The translations under genes were made by a program, and so were the position numbers. 64,000 bases of DNA from Bacteroidota bacterium (GTDB taxonomy: Bacteria > Bacteroidota > Bacteroidia > Chitinophagales > Chitinophagaceae), in contig JADJSG010000007.1 of the NCBI GenBank assembly GCA_016711825.1, positions 310,001 through 374,000 on the forward strand, in the 5' to 3' direction. Position 1 is the stretch's first letter. Each line of letters begins with the position of its first letter. The notes under the pieces were generated by a model. The model did no database searches. It had not been told where the DNA came from and saw only the letters and a program-made list of their open reading frames with translations. Of the stretch, positions 25,321-35,329 are shown piece after piece.

Positions 25321-25465
25321 TTTTCTATCGGTTGTTGTCCCACCAACCGAAATACAGTTTACAGATTTATTATATAATCCTGATATTGGTTTACAATTTT
25401 TGTGTAAACCTATTCTAGGACATGACATTCGTATAATTGTTTGGTGGGACGCCAACCAATAGAGA
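25321..25465. repeat. MITE/REPIN-like element, best-preserved copy
   Basis: The left arm (25321-25355) contains TCGGTTGTTGTCCCACCAACCGA-type sequence and the right arm (25438-25465) TTTGGTGGGACGCCAACCAATAG. The arms are inverted to each other and about 83 bp apart. In the centre lies a perfect hairpin, GGTTTACA (25388-25395) with TGTAAACC (25403-25410). No coding potential is present; overall structure is that of a miniature inverted-repeat element. Confidence 0.7.
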
Positions 25466-25517
25466 ATATATTTCTTCGATTTTGTTACAGTTATGGAGCT
25501 CTATTTTTTTTTATATA

Positions 25518-25552
25518 AAAAAAGAACTGAGTGTTAAACCCAGTTCTTTTTT
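25518..25552. terminator. Bidirectional terminator between convergent genes
   Basis: A perfect 12-bp stem, AAAAAAGAACTG (25518-25529) and CAGTTCTTTTTT (25541-25552), with an 11-nt loop. The A-run on one side and the T-run on the other allow termination from both the superoxide dismutase gene (plus) and the choice-of-anchor gene (minus). Confidence 0.85.
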
Positions 25553-25577
25553 GCAAAAATAAAATCCAATCTTAAAA

Positions 25578-28500
25578 CTATTTTTTAATGAGTTTTATCA
25601 CTTGGTCTGCTTCGTTGTTCCGGTTAAGGTTCAATGTATACATTCCTTTAGGAAGTGTCTGTAAGGAAATGCTCGTATGGTTAGTGCCTATTTTTGTCAC
25701 TAAACGCATCGATAGTACCTTTCTACCTGTGATGTCATAGATGTCAACATTGGCAGGTGTTTCGTTTGAAGATAGAAATGAAAGTTTTACAATATCGTAT
25801 GCTGGATTTGGATAAAGCATTACTTCATCTGTATGGCTACTGTGGTTTATGAGAATGGTTTTACTATAGTTGATGTGACCATCCATATCATACTGTGCGA
25901 TACGGTAAAAATTTTGTCCATTTATCAAAGCTTGATTGCTATAAGTATACTGATGACTTGCATCTGTTTCTTTCCACCCCAAGGTGTTAAAGTCTACACC
26001 ATTAGCACTTTGTTGAATGGCAAAGTTTCTTACATTGATTTCGTTGGCTGTCTCCCAATATAATTCATGCCCTGAAGCAGTTGCTTTTGCAGTAAATGCT
26101 AACCAGGTAAGGGGTAGAGGAGTGCCACCTGCATTGGCAGCATGTAATCTAAACTGGCTAAACGAAGGTGTATTGATACCTATTACCCAATACAAAGCAG
26201 AAGCATTATACGAAATACTATCGGGTATTATCACTAGAGGATTGCTTCCGAGTCCGGCATCGTCATTTTTGGTGAACCTGATATTGGCAATACCTGCGGC
26301 ATCCAACTCATTGATAGGAAGTAAAGGCCAATTGTTTAAGGTGGCATAAGCATTATAAGTATTAAAATCATCCTGGGTAAAATAGAAGTATACCCTTGCT
26401 GCACTATTTGTATCGGCGCTTACCTGAAACCAACGTTTTACATAAGGTTGATTATTATGAGTAGGTACACTGTTTTCAACTTGTACAGTCACCAATGTAT
26501 TACCCATGTCAGCTACATTCTCATCGATGCTCGCAATTAAATTACAATTGCCTGTATAATAATTGAGCATGGTATTTTGCAATTGATGTTGATTGGCACT
26601 AACATTTCCACTGTTTGATTGAGCATTGAAAGCGCTTGCCAAGCTGATATCGTCTGCTGCATTATTGACAGTCACAGTATAGGTTTCATCTGCGTTGCAA
26701 CCATTCACATCAGTTGCTGTTACTGTGTACACAGTAGTGGCTGCAATGCTAAATGGAATGGCATTTGTAATACCTCCACTCCACAAATACGTATCGGCTC
26801 CTGATGCTGTTAAAGTGATTAGGCTGTGTGCACAAACATTATTGGCAGAAGCTGTAATGGCTGGAACTGGTAATGGGTTTAATACGATGTTGATAATATC
26901 TGTGGTATCGTGTTCATTTGAATTTGTACAGGTAGCGATTAATCTAAATTGTGTATTTACAAACAATAAATCGGTAACATATTGTTGCGTAGTATCTCCA
27001 TTGCCCGGGGCTACATTGCTCCAGCCCAGCCCAGTGTTTTGTTGCCATTGGTAATGAACTCCTTTGGTTTGAAAGGGAATATTAACCCACAATGAATCAC
27101 TACTGCCTAGGCAAACAGTGTCTGATAAAAATCCAGGAAGACCTGCTGTGGGTGTGCCAGCGCAGTTTTCTTCTACTTTGTAAATGCTTAAGGTGCTACT
27201 TATTTCATTGGCAAGTATTACATAGTTGTTTCCATCAGGGCTTTGTAGATTATTGATAAAAACAATGCCTTCTGACCCAAGATCTGGACCACGATTATTT
27301 TGGTAAGTGACATATTGTGGTGCTATTGGATTGCTGATGTCATAAGCCATCACGCCCCCAATTCGTTCTAATGCAATAAACACATAAGGGGTGGTATTGA
27401 TGGTGCCAATAGCGATGCCTTCAGGTTCAGGTCCTTTATCATCACTTCTGTCTTTTACGGTAATACCTACACCATTGCTTGCATTAAACATACTACCATA
27501 AATAGGATGATTTTCGGTGATGAGCTCTAATTCATTTTTACTATCATATACTTGACTCAAACCAGCATTGGCTTGCCATACTGAAAATGAGCGTGCGCCA
27601 AAAGTATATATTTCATCAAAATCACCATCATTGTCTGTATCCCCTAAGGTGCTTAGTAATATTCAATCGTCCAAGTAAACTATTGTTTTTTATTTCTGTT
27701 GCTTGAGGAAAAATGGTATTGTCTAATAGATAATTTGCTGCATTCACTCTTTTGATTTCACTAAAGCCTGCATATTCTCTTGCATCACCTTCATTGGCCG
27801 AAAAAATATAGGTATTGCCACCGGTGGTAAATTGTGCAATAGCGTCTGGCAAATACATGCCTTTTACGGGGTATTGTGCAAGGTTAATACCTAAAGTGGT
27901 ATTTGATGCATCGAAACTATTTTCTGCTTGATTATAATTTTTAAAACCTAATGGATATACAGCCGTGATGGTATTTGTATTTAAATTAATTTCTGCCATC
28001 GCATTGTTTTCTTGTAATGAAACCCATGCTTTGCTGTCATCATCCGCTATGGTAATATACTCTGGTTCCATATCTTGTGATACAGATGCACCTGGCCCAA
28101 ATATTCTGATGCCTTGCGCTCTCAGGGCTACTTCTTGTCCATCTAATGCATTAAAATTGATCTGACTACTTGTAGCATTCAACACACCAAGAGATAGGTC
28201 TACTACAGTAATAGTTCCTTCGGGATCAACTGTATAAGCAGTATTGGGTTCACCTTCATTGGCTGTATACACTTTTGTGCCAGCATGGTTAAACGTAATC
28301 ATATCGGGCATAGCGCCAGCATTGACTTGATGTAGGAAATTGCCATTTGAGTCAAGAAAAACTACATACCCATTTTGTTGTGGACTGGTATTTTCAATGG
28401 CTAAAGCAACTAATCCATTTTTTACGGCTACACTATTGATATTGCCATAAGCACTGATGTTTATAGAATAGAGCATCACAGGATTGGCAGGATTTTCAAA

Positions 28501-29655
28501 GGATACAATATTTAATTTGGCACCTATGCTATTGGCGATATATAATCTTTGACTCATAGAATCGTAGGCTACTATTTCTGCAGAATTTGTACCTGCAAGA
28601 CCATTGCTAAAACTGTTGACTAATGTTAAGGCTAATTTGTTACTTGCCACAGGTAATATTTTGTCATTGTCTTTTATATACACTACATACTGATCATTTG
28701 CTTGGTAGTTTGCATTCACTGCATTGCTAAATTTTAAAATGATATACTCGTCTGATTCCATATTTAGGTCGTCCATAATTGTGATGGGTAAGGTGAGGGT
28801 ATCTCCTGCTTGTGCATTGGCTGGAATGCTAAGGGTGACATTGCCAATAGTATAGTCGCTACCTGATGAGGCATTCGAAAATGAAGAAACATTGACATCA
28901 ATAGAAGCGGCTGCATTACCAGCCACATCGATAATAGCATATACATTGGTAGTGCCTGTTTGTTCGTTTACGGTTTTGTCGTTGCCTATAAATTGAAGCT
29001 GAAAGGGTACGGGTGGTATCAATGATTCGCCTGATACAGTAATCATATCAAAACGGGATGTTCCAGATGGTGAATAACTGCTGGTAGATCTTGCAGCTAA
29101 ATAAGTACCGGCAATAGGGTCGTAATCACTGACAATTCTAAAACCCACATTCGGATTATCATCTAAAGCAGTGATGGCACTCAAATCGGTATTTCGTAAA
29201 TTATACCATACATCACCTGTGCCACTTGGTGCTGGGGTAAAGGTAAAAACTTGCGCATCGATCCATACAGGTACAGGTGCAGTTATGTCAGTGGTGTATT
29301 GTACTACATAGGTATTGCAAGCCGTGTTGCTCAGTCGTTGGTCAAATCGAAATTGAATATTTTGAAAGCCTACTGTTGAAACAGCCACTTGTACACCTGC
29401 TGTCTTTGGGGCTGTATTTTGCGGAGCGTATCCAGTAGTATTATAGGCGTTGTTGACAACAGCCGTGTCGCTTGAGCCGCCCGATACAGCACCTGAAGCA
29501 TACGTAAAGGTTGTTCCTCCAATGTTTGTAAGGGTGCCACTTCCTGTAGAGGGTAAGGCTGTCAGGTTGTTAAAATTCCAAATTGTAAAAGGGGTTTGTG
29601 CATAGCCACACAAGTGTAAAAACACAAGGCAACTGAATAAAGCAAGTTGTTTCAT
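25578..29655 (-). pseudogene. Choice-of-anchor I family surface protein, T9SS type A (frameshifted as sequenced)
   Basis: Two adjacent frames make one protein of about 1,360 residues. The start at 29655 gives a signal peptide (KQLALFSCLVFLHLCGYAQ). The N-terminal half has a Calx-beta-like segment (GSDYTIGNVTLSIPANAQAG...ESDEYIILKFSNA) and the start of the choice-of-anchor I propeller (DAREYAGFSEIKRVN). Reading then breaks after LNITKHL; with one base removed from the AGGGG tract near 27645-27650 it continues as GDTDNDGDFDEIYTFG and joins the second half (VGITVKDRSDDKGPEPEGI). That half ends with Ig-like domains and a T9SS signal (MLYPNPAYDIVKL). The second frame alone would have to start at TTG 27560 in mid-domain. 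A single indel beside a homopolymer suggests sequencing error. Confidence 0.85.
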
Positions 29656-29906
29656 ATCATTTTTTTTGCAAAGGAACACTGCACATGTAAGGAGAATATT
29701 ATGGGAACTTTACGCAATAGTGATGATATAAATAAAGAAATGTCGTTTTGATAATATGTAAATAAAAGGATAAAAAATTCCTATCAATCATTGAGCTGAA
29801 GGTGATATTTCATCAAATCTAGTTTAAGGATAGAAAAAGGTACTTGACATAAAAATGATAAAAAATATTAAAATAAAAATTAACTTTATGAACAAATTTT
29901 TAATCT

Positions 29907-32900
29907 ATGAACAAACGTTATGCTATTGTAGCTTGTTTTTTAATGGCTACTTCATTTTTTATTACCTCCTGTCATTTGTTGAAAAAACAAAAGAACCCTC
30001 AAGTATCAGACCTTTTAAAGCTTTCAAAAGAAGCAAAAAGAAAAGAAATTGTTGAATTTGAACGAGACATGACCATGGATCCTGCAACCCAAACCATTCC
30101 CTCTGAAAGGCTTTTAATAGCAATGGATTATGCACAATCACTTAGAAAAAATCAACAAAAAACAAGGGCTGCTGTGTCCGAAATGGTATGGTCCGAACGT
30201 GGACCTAACAATTTTGGCGGTGTCACCAAAGCATTACTATACGATTTAAATGATGCTACCTATAAAACTGTTTGGGCTGGTGCACTTACCGGCGGACTAT
30301 GGAAAACAACAGATATCACTGCACCAAATATCGTTTGGAATAAGACGGATGATTTTTTTAGTAATTTAGCTGTTTCGGCTTTAGCGCAGCATCCTGTCAA
30401 TAATGATACTATCTATTTTGGTACAGGTGATGGTTATTTTGGTGTACAAGCTGTTAGGGGATTAGGTATTTGGAGGTCTATTGATGGTGGAGCGAATTGG
30501 TTGCAATTGCCATCAACCATTAATAGCTCCTTCTATTATACACAGAAAATTGTAATTGACAGCAATGGCGTGGTATACGCTGCGACACTAGATGGTGTGC
30601 AGAGATCATTGGATCATGGAGCAACCTGGACAAAGGTATTGGGATATTTAGTGGGTGGAGGTCAGAATAATTATATTTACGATATTGAAATTGGGTTAGA
30701 TGGAGATATCTATGCCGGATGCAATTATTATGTTTATAAATCTGACCATGCTATACATGGTGCCAATACAGGGAGTTTGGGTACCTGGTCTGATATTTCA
30801 CCTGCCGTAGCCTTCTATCAAACAGAATTTATGCCTTCTCCATCTGATTCAAGCATTGTTTATCTAATATGCGACGACCAGGATGGTATCCCATCCATCT
30901 ATAAATCCACCAACGGCGGAGACATTTGGAATCCCGTTACCAGCCCAGTTTTTTGTGAATTTGGGGCACCTAATGCTGATTTTACAAGAGACCAAGGATT
31001 TTGGAATTTAACGGGTGCGGTAGATCCTAATAATTCAAATACCCTTTATATTGGAGGCATTGATGCATTTAAATCAATAGACGGAGGTCTCAATTGGACG
31101 CAAATAACTTCTTGGAATGGTCCTAATGTTAGTGGCTGCACCTCTCCTGCAACTTATGTACATGCCGATCATCATGGGATTGTGTTTAAACCTGGCAATT
31201 CAAGTGAAATTCTTTGGGGTACTGATGGAGGCATTTATAGAACAACAAACAGCGGTGCTTCCTTTACAGAAAGGAATGAAGGTTATAATGTTGCGCAATT
31301 TTATAGTTGTGCAGCACATCCTACCAATCCTAATTTTTTCTTAGCCGGTGCGCAAGATAACGGTACGCAACGATTTACAGATTCCGGAGTTAATAGCACA
31401 ATAAAAGTTATACTCGGAGATGGTGCCAACTGTCATATTGATCAACTAAATCCAAACATACAGATTGGTTCTAATTATTATACAACCTATCATGTTTCTA
31501 CAAATGGAGGTTACACATTTTCCTATATTGGCGGAAATTTTAACTCAGGAAGGCCTGTTTCGCCTACTGATTATGATGATATCAATAAAATAATGTACGG
31601 TACATACACATACGGTTTATACGAAGTCATTGCCAATGTAGGCGTTACCAATAGTCGTTCTACCAGAGATATTTCGGCTGTCGTTGGTCAACGAAATGGA
31701 TCCACCATCAAAATAGATCCAAATAATCCTACAACTATTTGGATGGGCTATCAAACAAATAATTTTCCTTTATCTTGTTTGTTTGTCAAAATCGAAAATG
31801 CAAGCAGTCCAACACCAACCGTTACGAATTTATCTGTAGGATTACCCACTACGAATAACTTGTATATTAGTAGCATTGATGTTGAAACTGGTAACTCAAA
31901 TCATATTTTGATTACGTATTCTAATTATGGCACTAATAGTATTTGGGAATCTATGGATGGAGGCTTAACGTGGAATTCAGTGGAAGGTAATTTGCCTGAT
32001 ATGCCGGTATATAGTATTCTCATGCATCCTGATAGTAATGATATGGCCTTTATTGCAACGGCTGTAGGGGTTTGGAGTACGAATAATTTGGATGGGGCAA
32101 ATACAGAATGGACTCCAACCAATGGAGGACTTGCCAATGTATCTACACGCATGTTGCAATACAGAGCATCTGATCATACCTTAGTAGCTGCTACATTAGG
32201 TAGAGGATTATTTACTGCAGTAATACCACATACACCACAACTCAATTTTCAATTTCCTGCTTTAACTGTAAATGAAAAATCCACTGCTACAATAGGATGT
32301 CGGTCCTATAAAGACTATACCATACAGGCTACTGCTTCCTTTGGTTCTGCTTCACCTCTGATTGCTTCAGTAGATATAAACCCTGGCAATACAGCAAGTG
32401 AATTTTTAGATTTCGAATACACAAGTAATGGGAGTTTTATAGCACCTTCCCATCAAGTGGTATTTAGCAATGGCAACACAAGTGTGCCAATTACCATTCG
32501 AATTTATGATGATCAAACCCAGGAAGTAGTACCGGAAGCATTTACTTTATCCTTTGCGATACTTTCAGGCACTGCAGTAATGGGAACCGTTCCAACCCTG
32601 AATATTCAAATCAATGATAATGACGATGATCCATTAGCACACCGAGTTACTTTGCTCTCAGAAGATTTTGAAAGTGGTATCAATCCCCCGGCAGCCTGGG
32701 TATTAACAGGAGTGAATACAAATAGATGGGGCAATAAAAATTATGTAGGGTGCTTAACTGATATTAATAATTACAGTATGCAGGTCTATAATGCAAATAC
32801 CAATTCATGTCAATATGCAACTAATGCTATCTCCACGGCTTATGTTCATACCCTGATCAATGCAAGTGGGTATTCAAATTTAAAAGCTTCTTTTGACTGG

Positions 32901-34166
32901 ATAGGTCAAGGTGAAGTTGATTATGACTCTGCAGTACTTGTTTATTCAACCAACATCGTTTCACCTGTTTGGGTGACAGTACCTGGCGGCCCATCAATGG
33001 TTAATAGTTTGACTGTAGTACATGCTCAAGTTGATTTACCTCCGAGTCTTAATAATACGAGTTTTTTATTAGGATGGAAGTGGGTAAACGATAACAACAC
33101 CGGAGGTATTTCTGTTGGATTCGATAATGTAGTGGTTACAGGCGATAGTACAAGGCATATTGAAAATGTCCTCTCAAGTGACAATGAATATTTAGGACCT
33201 TTTGGTGACATCTATGCGTATAGCAATAATGGCGATATCATTGCTCATATTCAAAATCTCTCAAATCATGATTATGGTTGTACTCAAATACAGATTGATC
33301 GAATGGGCAACAATGCACAGTTTATTACTGCAGAAGTAGACCCGTTAAAAAAAGTATTTGACAAAACAATACTCATTACGCCAACCAATAATAACCCTGC
33401 AGGGAATTACGGAATTACTTTATATGTAAACAATGCAGAGAAAAATGGCTTTGAAAATGAAGGAAGAACCTGGGCAACACAAGGTAAACTCTTTAAAATG
33501 CCGATCGCTGTCAATAATGCCATTGTGAGCACCCCACGCGATTTTGCAAGCAATTTAATGACAAATACTTTTTTAAATGGTTATTCAATCAGTGGAGAAT
33601 TTAATACTGGTTTTTCTGGTTTTGGCATCGGTGATCCTGGTCCTGCTTATGGAGCACCATTACCCACTCAATTAATTTCATTTTCAGGCAAATTAGTCAA
33701 TCAGCATACACTACTCAATTGGGTGTCTGCCAATGAATTGAATGTGAAACAATATGATGTTGAGCGTTCAGCAGATGGCATTCATTTTGAAAAAATAGGC
33801 AATGTATTGGCAAATGGTAAATCTCAAAATGAGTACACTTTTGAAGATATTAACCTCATTGAACCGATGTATTATTATAGGTTGAAAATAATAGATCATG
33901 ATATGAACTATACTTACAGTCAATGGGTGCTTATACTCACCGAAAAAGCAACAGGTATTGTATTGTTTCCAAACCCAGCCACAGATCATTGCACTATTTA
34001 CACGTCACAACTAACGAAATTAAAATTGTTGAATACCGTGGGCAAAACGTTGAGAGTGTTTGATGTTCAAGGCAGTTATATTTTAGATTTAAAAGAATAT
34101 CCAGCCGCCATTTATTATTTGCAGGATAGTAGAAATAATAAATCGTATAAACTGATTAAAAAGTAA
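29907..34166 (+). CDS. Large BNR/VPS10-like beta-propeller surface protein with T9SS sorting domain
   Basis: A 1419-residue protein. The N-terminus has a lipoprotein-type signal ending FFITSC (lipobox Cys22). Residues about 75-750 hold repeated BNR/sortilin-like blades (GLWKTTD, GIWRSIDGGANW, GVQRSLDHGATW, YKSTNGGDIW, FKSIDGGLNW, YRTTNSGASF). A Calx-beta-like stretch (about 770-905, ending IQINDNDDDP), a jelly-roll module and a type A T9SS sorting domain (IVLFPNPATDHCTIY...YYLQD) follow. Combining a lipobox with a T9SS domain is uncommon. The protein is probably surface-exposed and may bind glycans or act on polysaccharide; no catalytic residues can be assigned. Confidence 0.82.
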   Translation: MNKRYAIVACFLMATSFFITSCHLLKKQKNPQVSDLLKLSKEAKRKEIVEFERDMTMDPATQTIPSERLLIAMDYAQSLRKNQQKTRAAVSEMVWSERGPNNFGGVTKALLYDLNDATYKTVWAGALTGGLWKTTDITAPNIVWNKTDDFFSNLAVSALAQHPVNNDTIYFGTGDGYFGVQAVRGLGIWRSIDGGANWLQLPSTINSSFYYTQKIVIDSNGVVYAATLDGVQRSLDHGATWTKVLGYLVGGGQNNYIYDIEIGLDGDIYAGCNYYVYKSDHAIHGANTGSLGTWSDISPAVAFYQTEFMPSPSDSSIVYLICDDQDGIPSIYKSTNGGDIWNPVTSPVFCEFGAPNADFTRDQGFWNLTGAVDPNNSNTLYIGGIDAFKSIDGGLNWTQITSWNGPNVSGCTSPATYVHADHHGIVFKPGNSSEILWGTDGGIYRTTNSGASFTERNEGYNVAQFYSCAAHPTNPNFFLAGAQDNGTQRFTDSGVNSTIKVILGDGANCHIDQLNPNIQIGSNYYTTYHVSTNGGYTFSYIGGNFNSGRPVSPTDYDDINKIMYGTYTYGLYEVIANVGVTNSRSTRDISAVVGQRNGSTIKIDPNNPTTIWMGYQTNNFPLSCLFVKIENASSPTPTVTNLSVGLPTTNNLYISSIDVETGNSNHILITYSNYGTNSIWESMDGGLTWNSVEGNLPDMPVYSILMHPDSNDMAFIATAVGVWSTNNLDGANTEWTPTNGGLANVSTRMLQYRASDHTLVAATLGRGLFTAVIPHTPQLNFQFPALTVNEKSTATIGCRSYKDYTIQATASFGSASPLIASVDINPGNTASEFLDFEYTSNGSFIAPSHQVVFSNGNTSVPITIRIYDDQTQEVVPEAFTLSFAILSGTAVMGTVPTLNIQINDNDDDPLAHRVTLLSEDFESGINPPAAWVLTGVNTNRWGNKNYVGCLTDINNYSMQVYNANTNSCQYATNAISTAYVHTLINASGYSNLKASFDWIGQGEVDYDSAVLVYSTNIVSPVWVTVPGGPSMVNSLTVVHAQVDLPPSLNNTSFLLGWKWVNDNNTGGISVGFDNVVVTGDSTRHIENVLSSDNEYLGPFGDIYAYSNNGDIIAHIQNLSNHDYGCTQIQIDRMGNNAQFITAEVDPLKKVFDKTILITPTNNNPAGNYGITLYVNNAEKNGFENEGRTWATQGKLFKMPIAVNNAIVSTPRDFASNLMTNTFLNGYSISGEFNTGFSGFGIGDPGPAYGAPLPTQLISFSGKLVNQHTLLNWVSANELNVKQYDVERSADGIHFEKIGNVLANGKSQNEYTFEDINLIEPMYYYRLKIIDHDMNYTYSQWVLILTEKATGIVLFPNPATDHCTIYTSQLTKLKLLNTVGKTLRVFDVQGSYILDLKEYPAAIYYLQDSRNNKSYKLIKK

Positions 34167-34180
34167 TATGCCATTTCGGC

Positions 34181-35296
34181 TTAGTATGTTTTTAATTTGG
34201 CGAGTCGCTGTTTTCCCTTTTTAATCCAGGGTAACTCTACAAAATAATAAAGTACACATGCTGACACAATGGTACATGTCATCATGATAACGCCAATCAA
34301 TAATGCTGTGATAAAATCATTGGTTCCAAACAGTTTCTGGAAACTCTTAAATCGCGGAATGATTAAATTAAATAGCCAGAACCAATGTACGAGATACATG
34401 CTGTAAGAGATTTTACCCAAAAAAGTAAGTATTCGGTGATTTAAAATACGTTGTAAGCGTTGCTGATTAATTACAATGCCTAAAATAAAAAAGGCGCCAA
34501 TGCCACTGACTTGAAATAAATCAATACCGGTGAATTGACGAAGCCATTTATAAATTTCAGGTAAGGGAATCATATCGCTTATGGGGGCAGCTAAATAAGC
34601 TATGATGATGCAAATCACTAAAAGATATCGATAAGGGTATAAACGATTTGATCGAAATGAATATGATGATAAGCTTGGATAATGATAGGCTAACAACATT
34701 CCTAACAGAAAATGCAATAGAAAAGAGGAGAAAAATGCAGATAATAATAAGGAGAGCAAAATGAGTATGTGAAATAAGCGTTTATCATACCTCACCAATA
34801 AAATGATAAATGGGATAAAAAGTGAAATTACTAATTCTACGTTCAAGGTCCAGCCGGGGTTGTATAATTTTGTAAAGTTATGGATGAGAGAAGCTTCATT
34901 CACTAATTCGGTGAGTGTATTGAATACTTTAAATTTATTTCCCCATACGAAATGTAAAAAGTAACATGATAATGCAACCCAAAAGGCAGGGTAGAGACGA
35001 TACATTCTTGTAATGACAAAACGTTTATAATCGACAGGTTTGTTTGCCAGGCTACCATGGAAATATTTTATGGATAATACAAAACCACTTAGGACAAAGA
35101 AAAATGAAACCGATGCCGGTCCGTTGAAAAATAATGAAAGGATCTGAATTTGTGTTTTATTCAAAAACTCGATAGAGGCATCAAATCCTCCTAAAAAATG
35201 ATATAGCACGACAGATAAACAAGCCATACCACGAATGCTATCTAAATAGTCAAATCGTTGATTTATTTGATTATTGTTTAATCCCTCATTCGTCAT
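34181..35296 (-). CDS. Acyltransferase 3 family membrane protein (OafA/YrhL-like)
   Basis: A 371-residue protein with about ten transmembrane segments. The start FDYLDSIRGMACLSVVLYHF contains the family's conserved Arg and the catalytic-type His, and FFVLSGFVLS and ISYSMYLVHW are further signatures. These enzymes O-acylate sugars of LPS, capsule, peptidoglycan or other cell-envelope glycans, taking acyl groups from the cytoplasm. The acceptor is unknown. The gene converges on the propeller gene with only 14 bp between the stops and is followed upstream by the protease gene on the same strand 33 bp away. Confidence 0.9.
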   Translation of the reverse strand: MTNEGLNNNQINQRFDYLDSIRGMACLSVVLYHFLGGFDASIEFLNKTQIQILSLFFNGPASVSFFFVLSGFVLSIKYFHGSLANKPVDYKRFVITRMYRLYPAFWVALSCYFLHFVWGNKFKVFNTLTELVNEASLIHNFTKLYNPGWTLNVELVISLFIPFIILLVRYDKRLFHILILLSLLLSAFFSSFLLHFLLGMLLAYHYPSLSSYSFRSNRLYPYRYLLVICIIIAYLAAPISDMIPLPEIYKWLRQFTGIDLFQVSGIGAFFILGIVINQQRLQRILNHRILTFLGKISYSMYLVHWFWLFNLIIPRFKSFQKLFGTNDFITALLIGVIMMTCTIVSACVLYYFVELPWIKKGKQRLAKLKTY

Positions 35297-35329
35297 AGGC
35301 TCAAAATTGATTTATGATCTAGTGTACAG

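Noticed and set aside
27560..27560. Independent start of a second T9SS gene at TTG 27560
   Set aside because: The frame continues a choice-of-anchor I domain from the upstream segment, joined by a one-base shift; it is not a separate gene.
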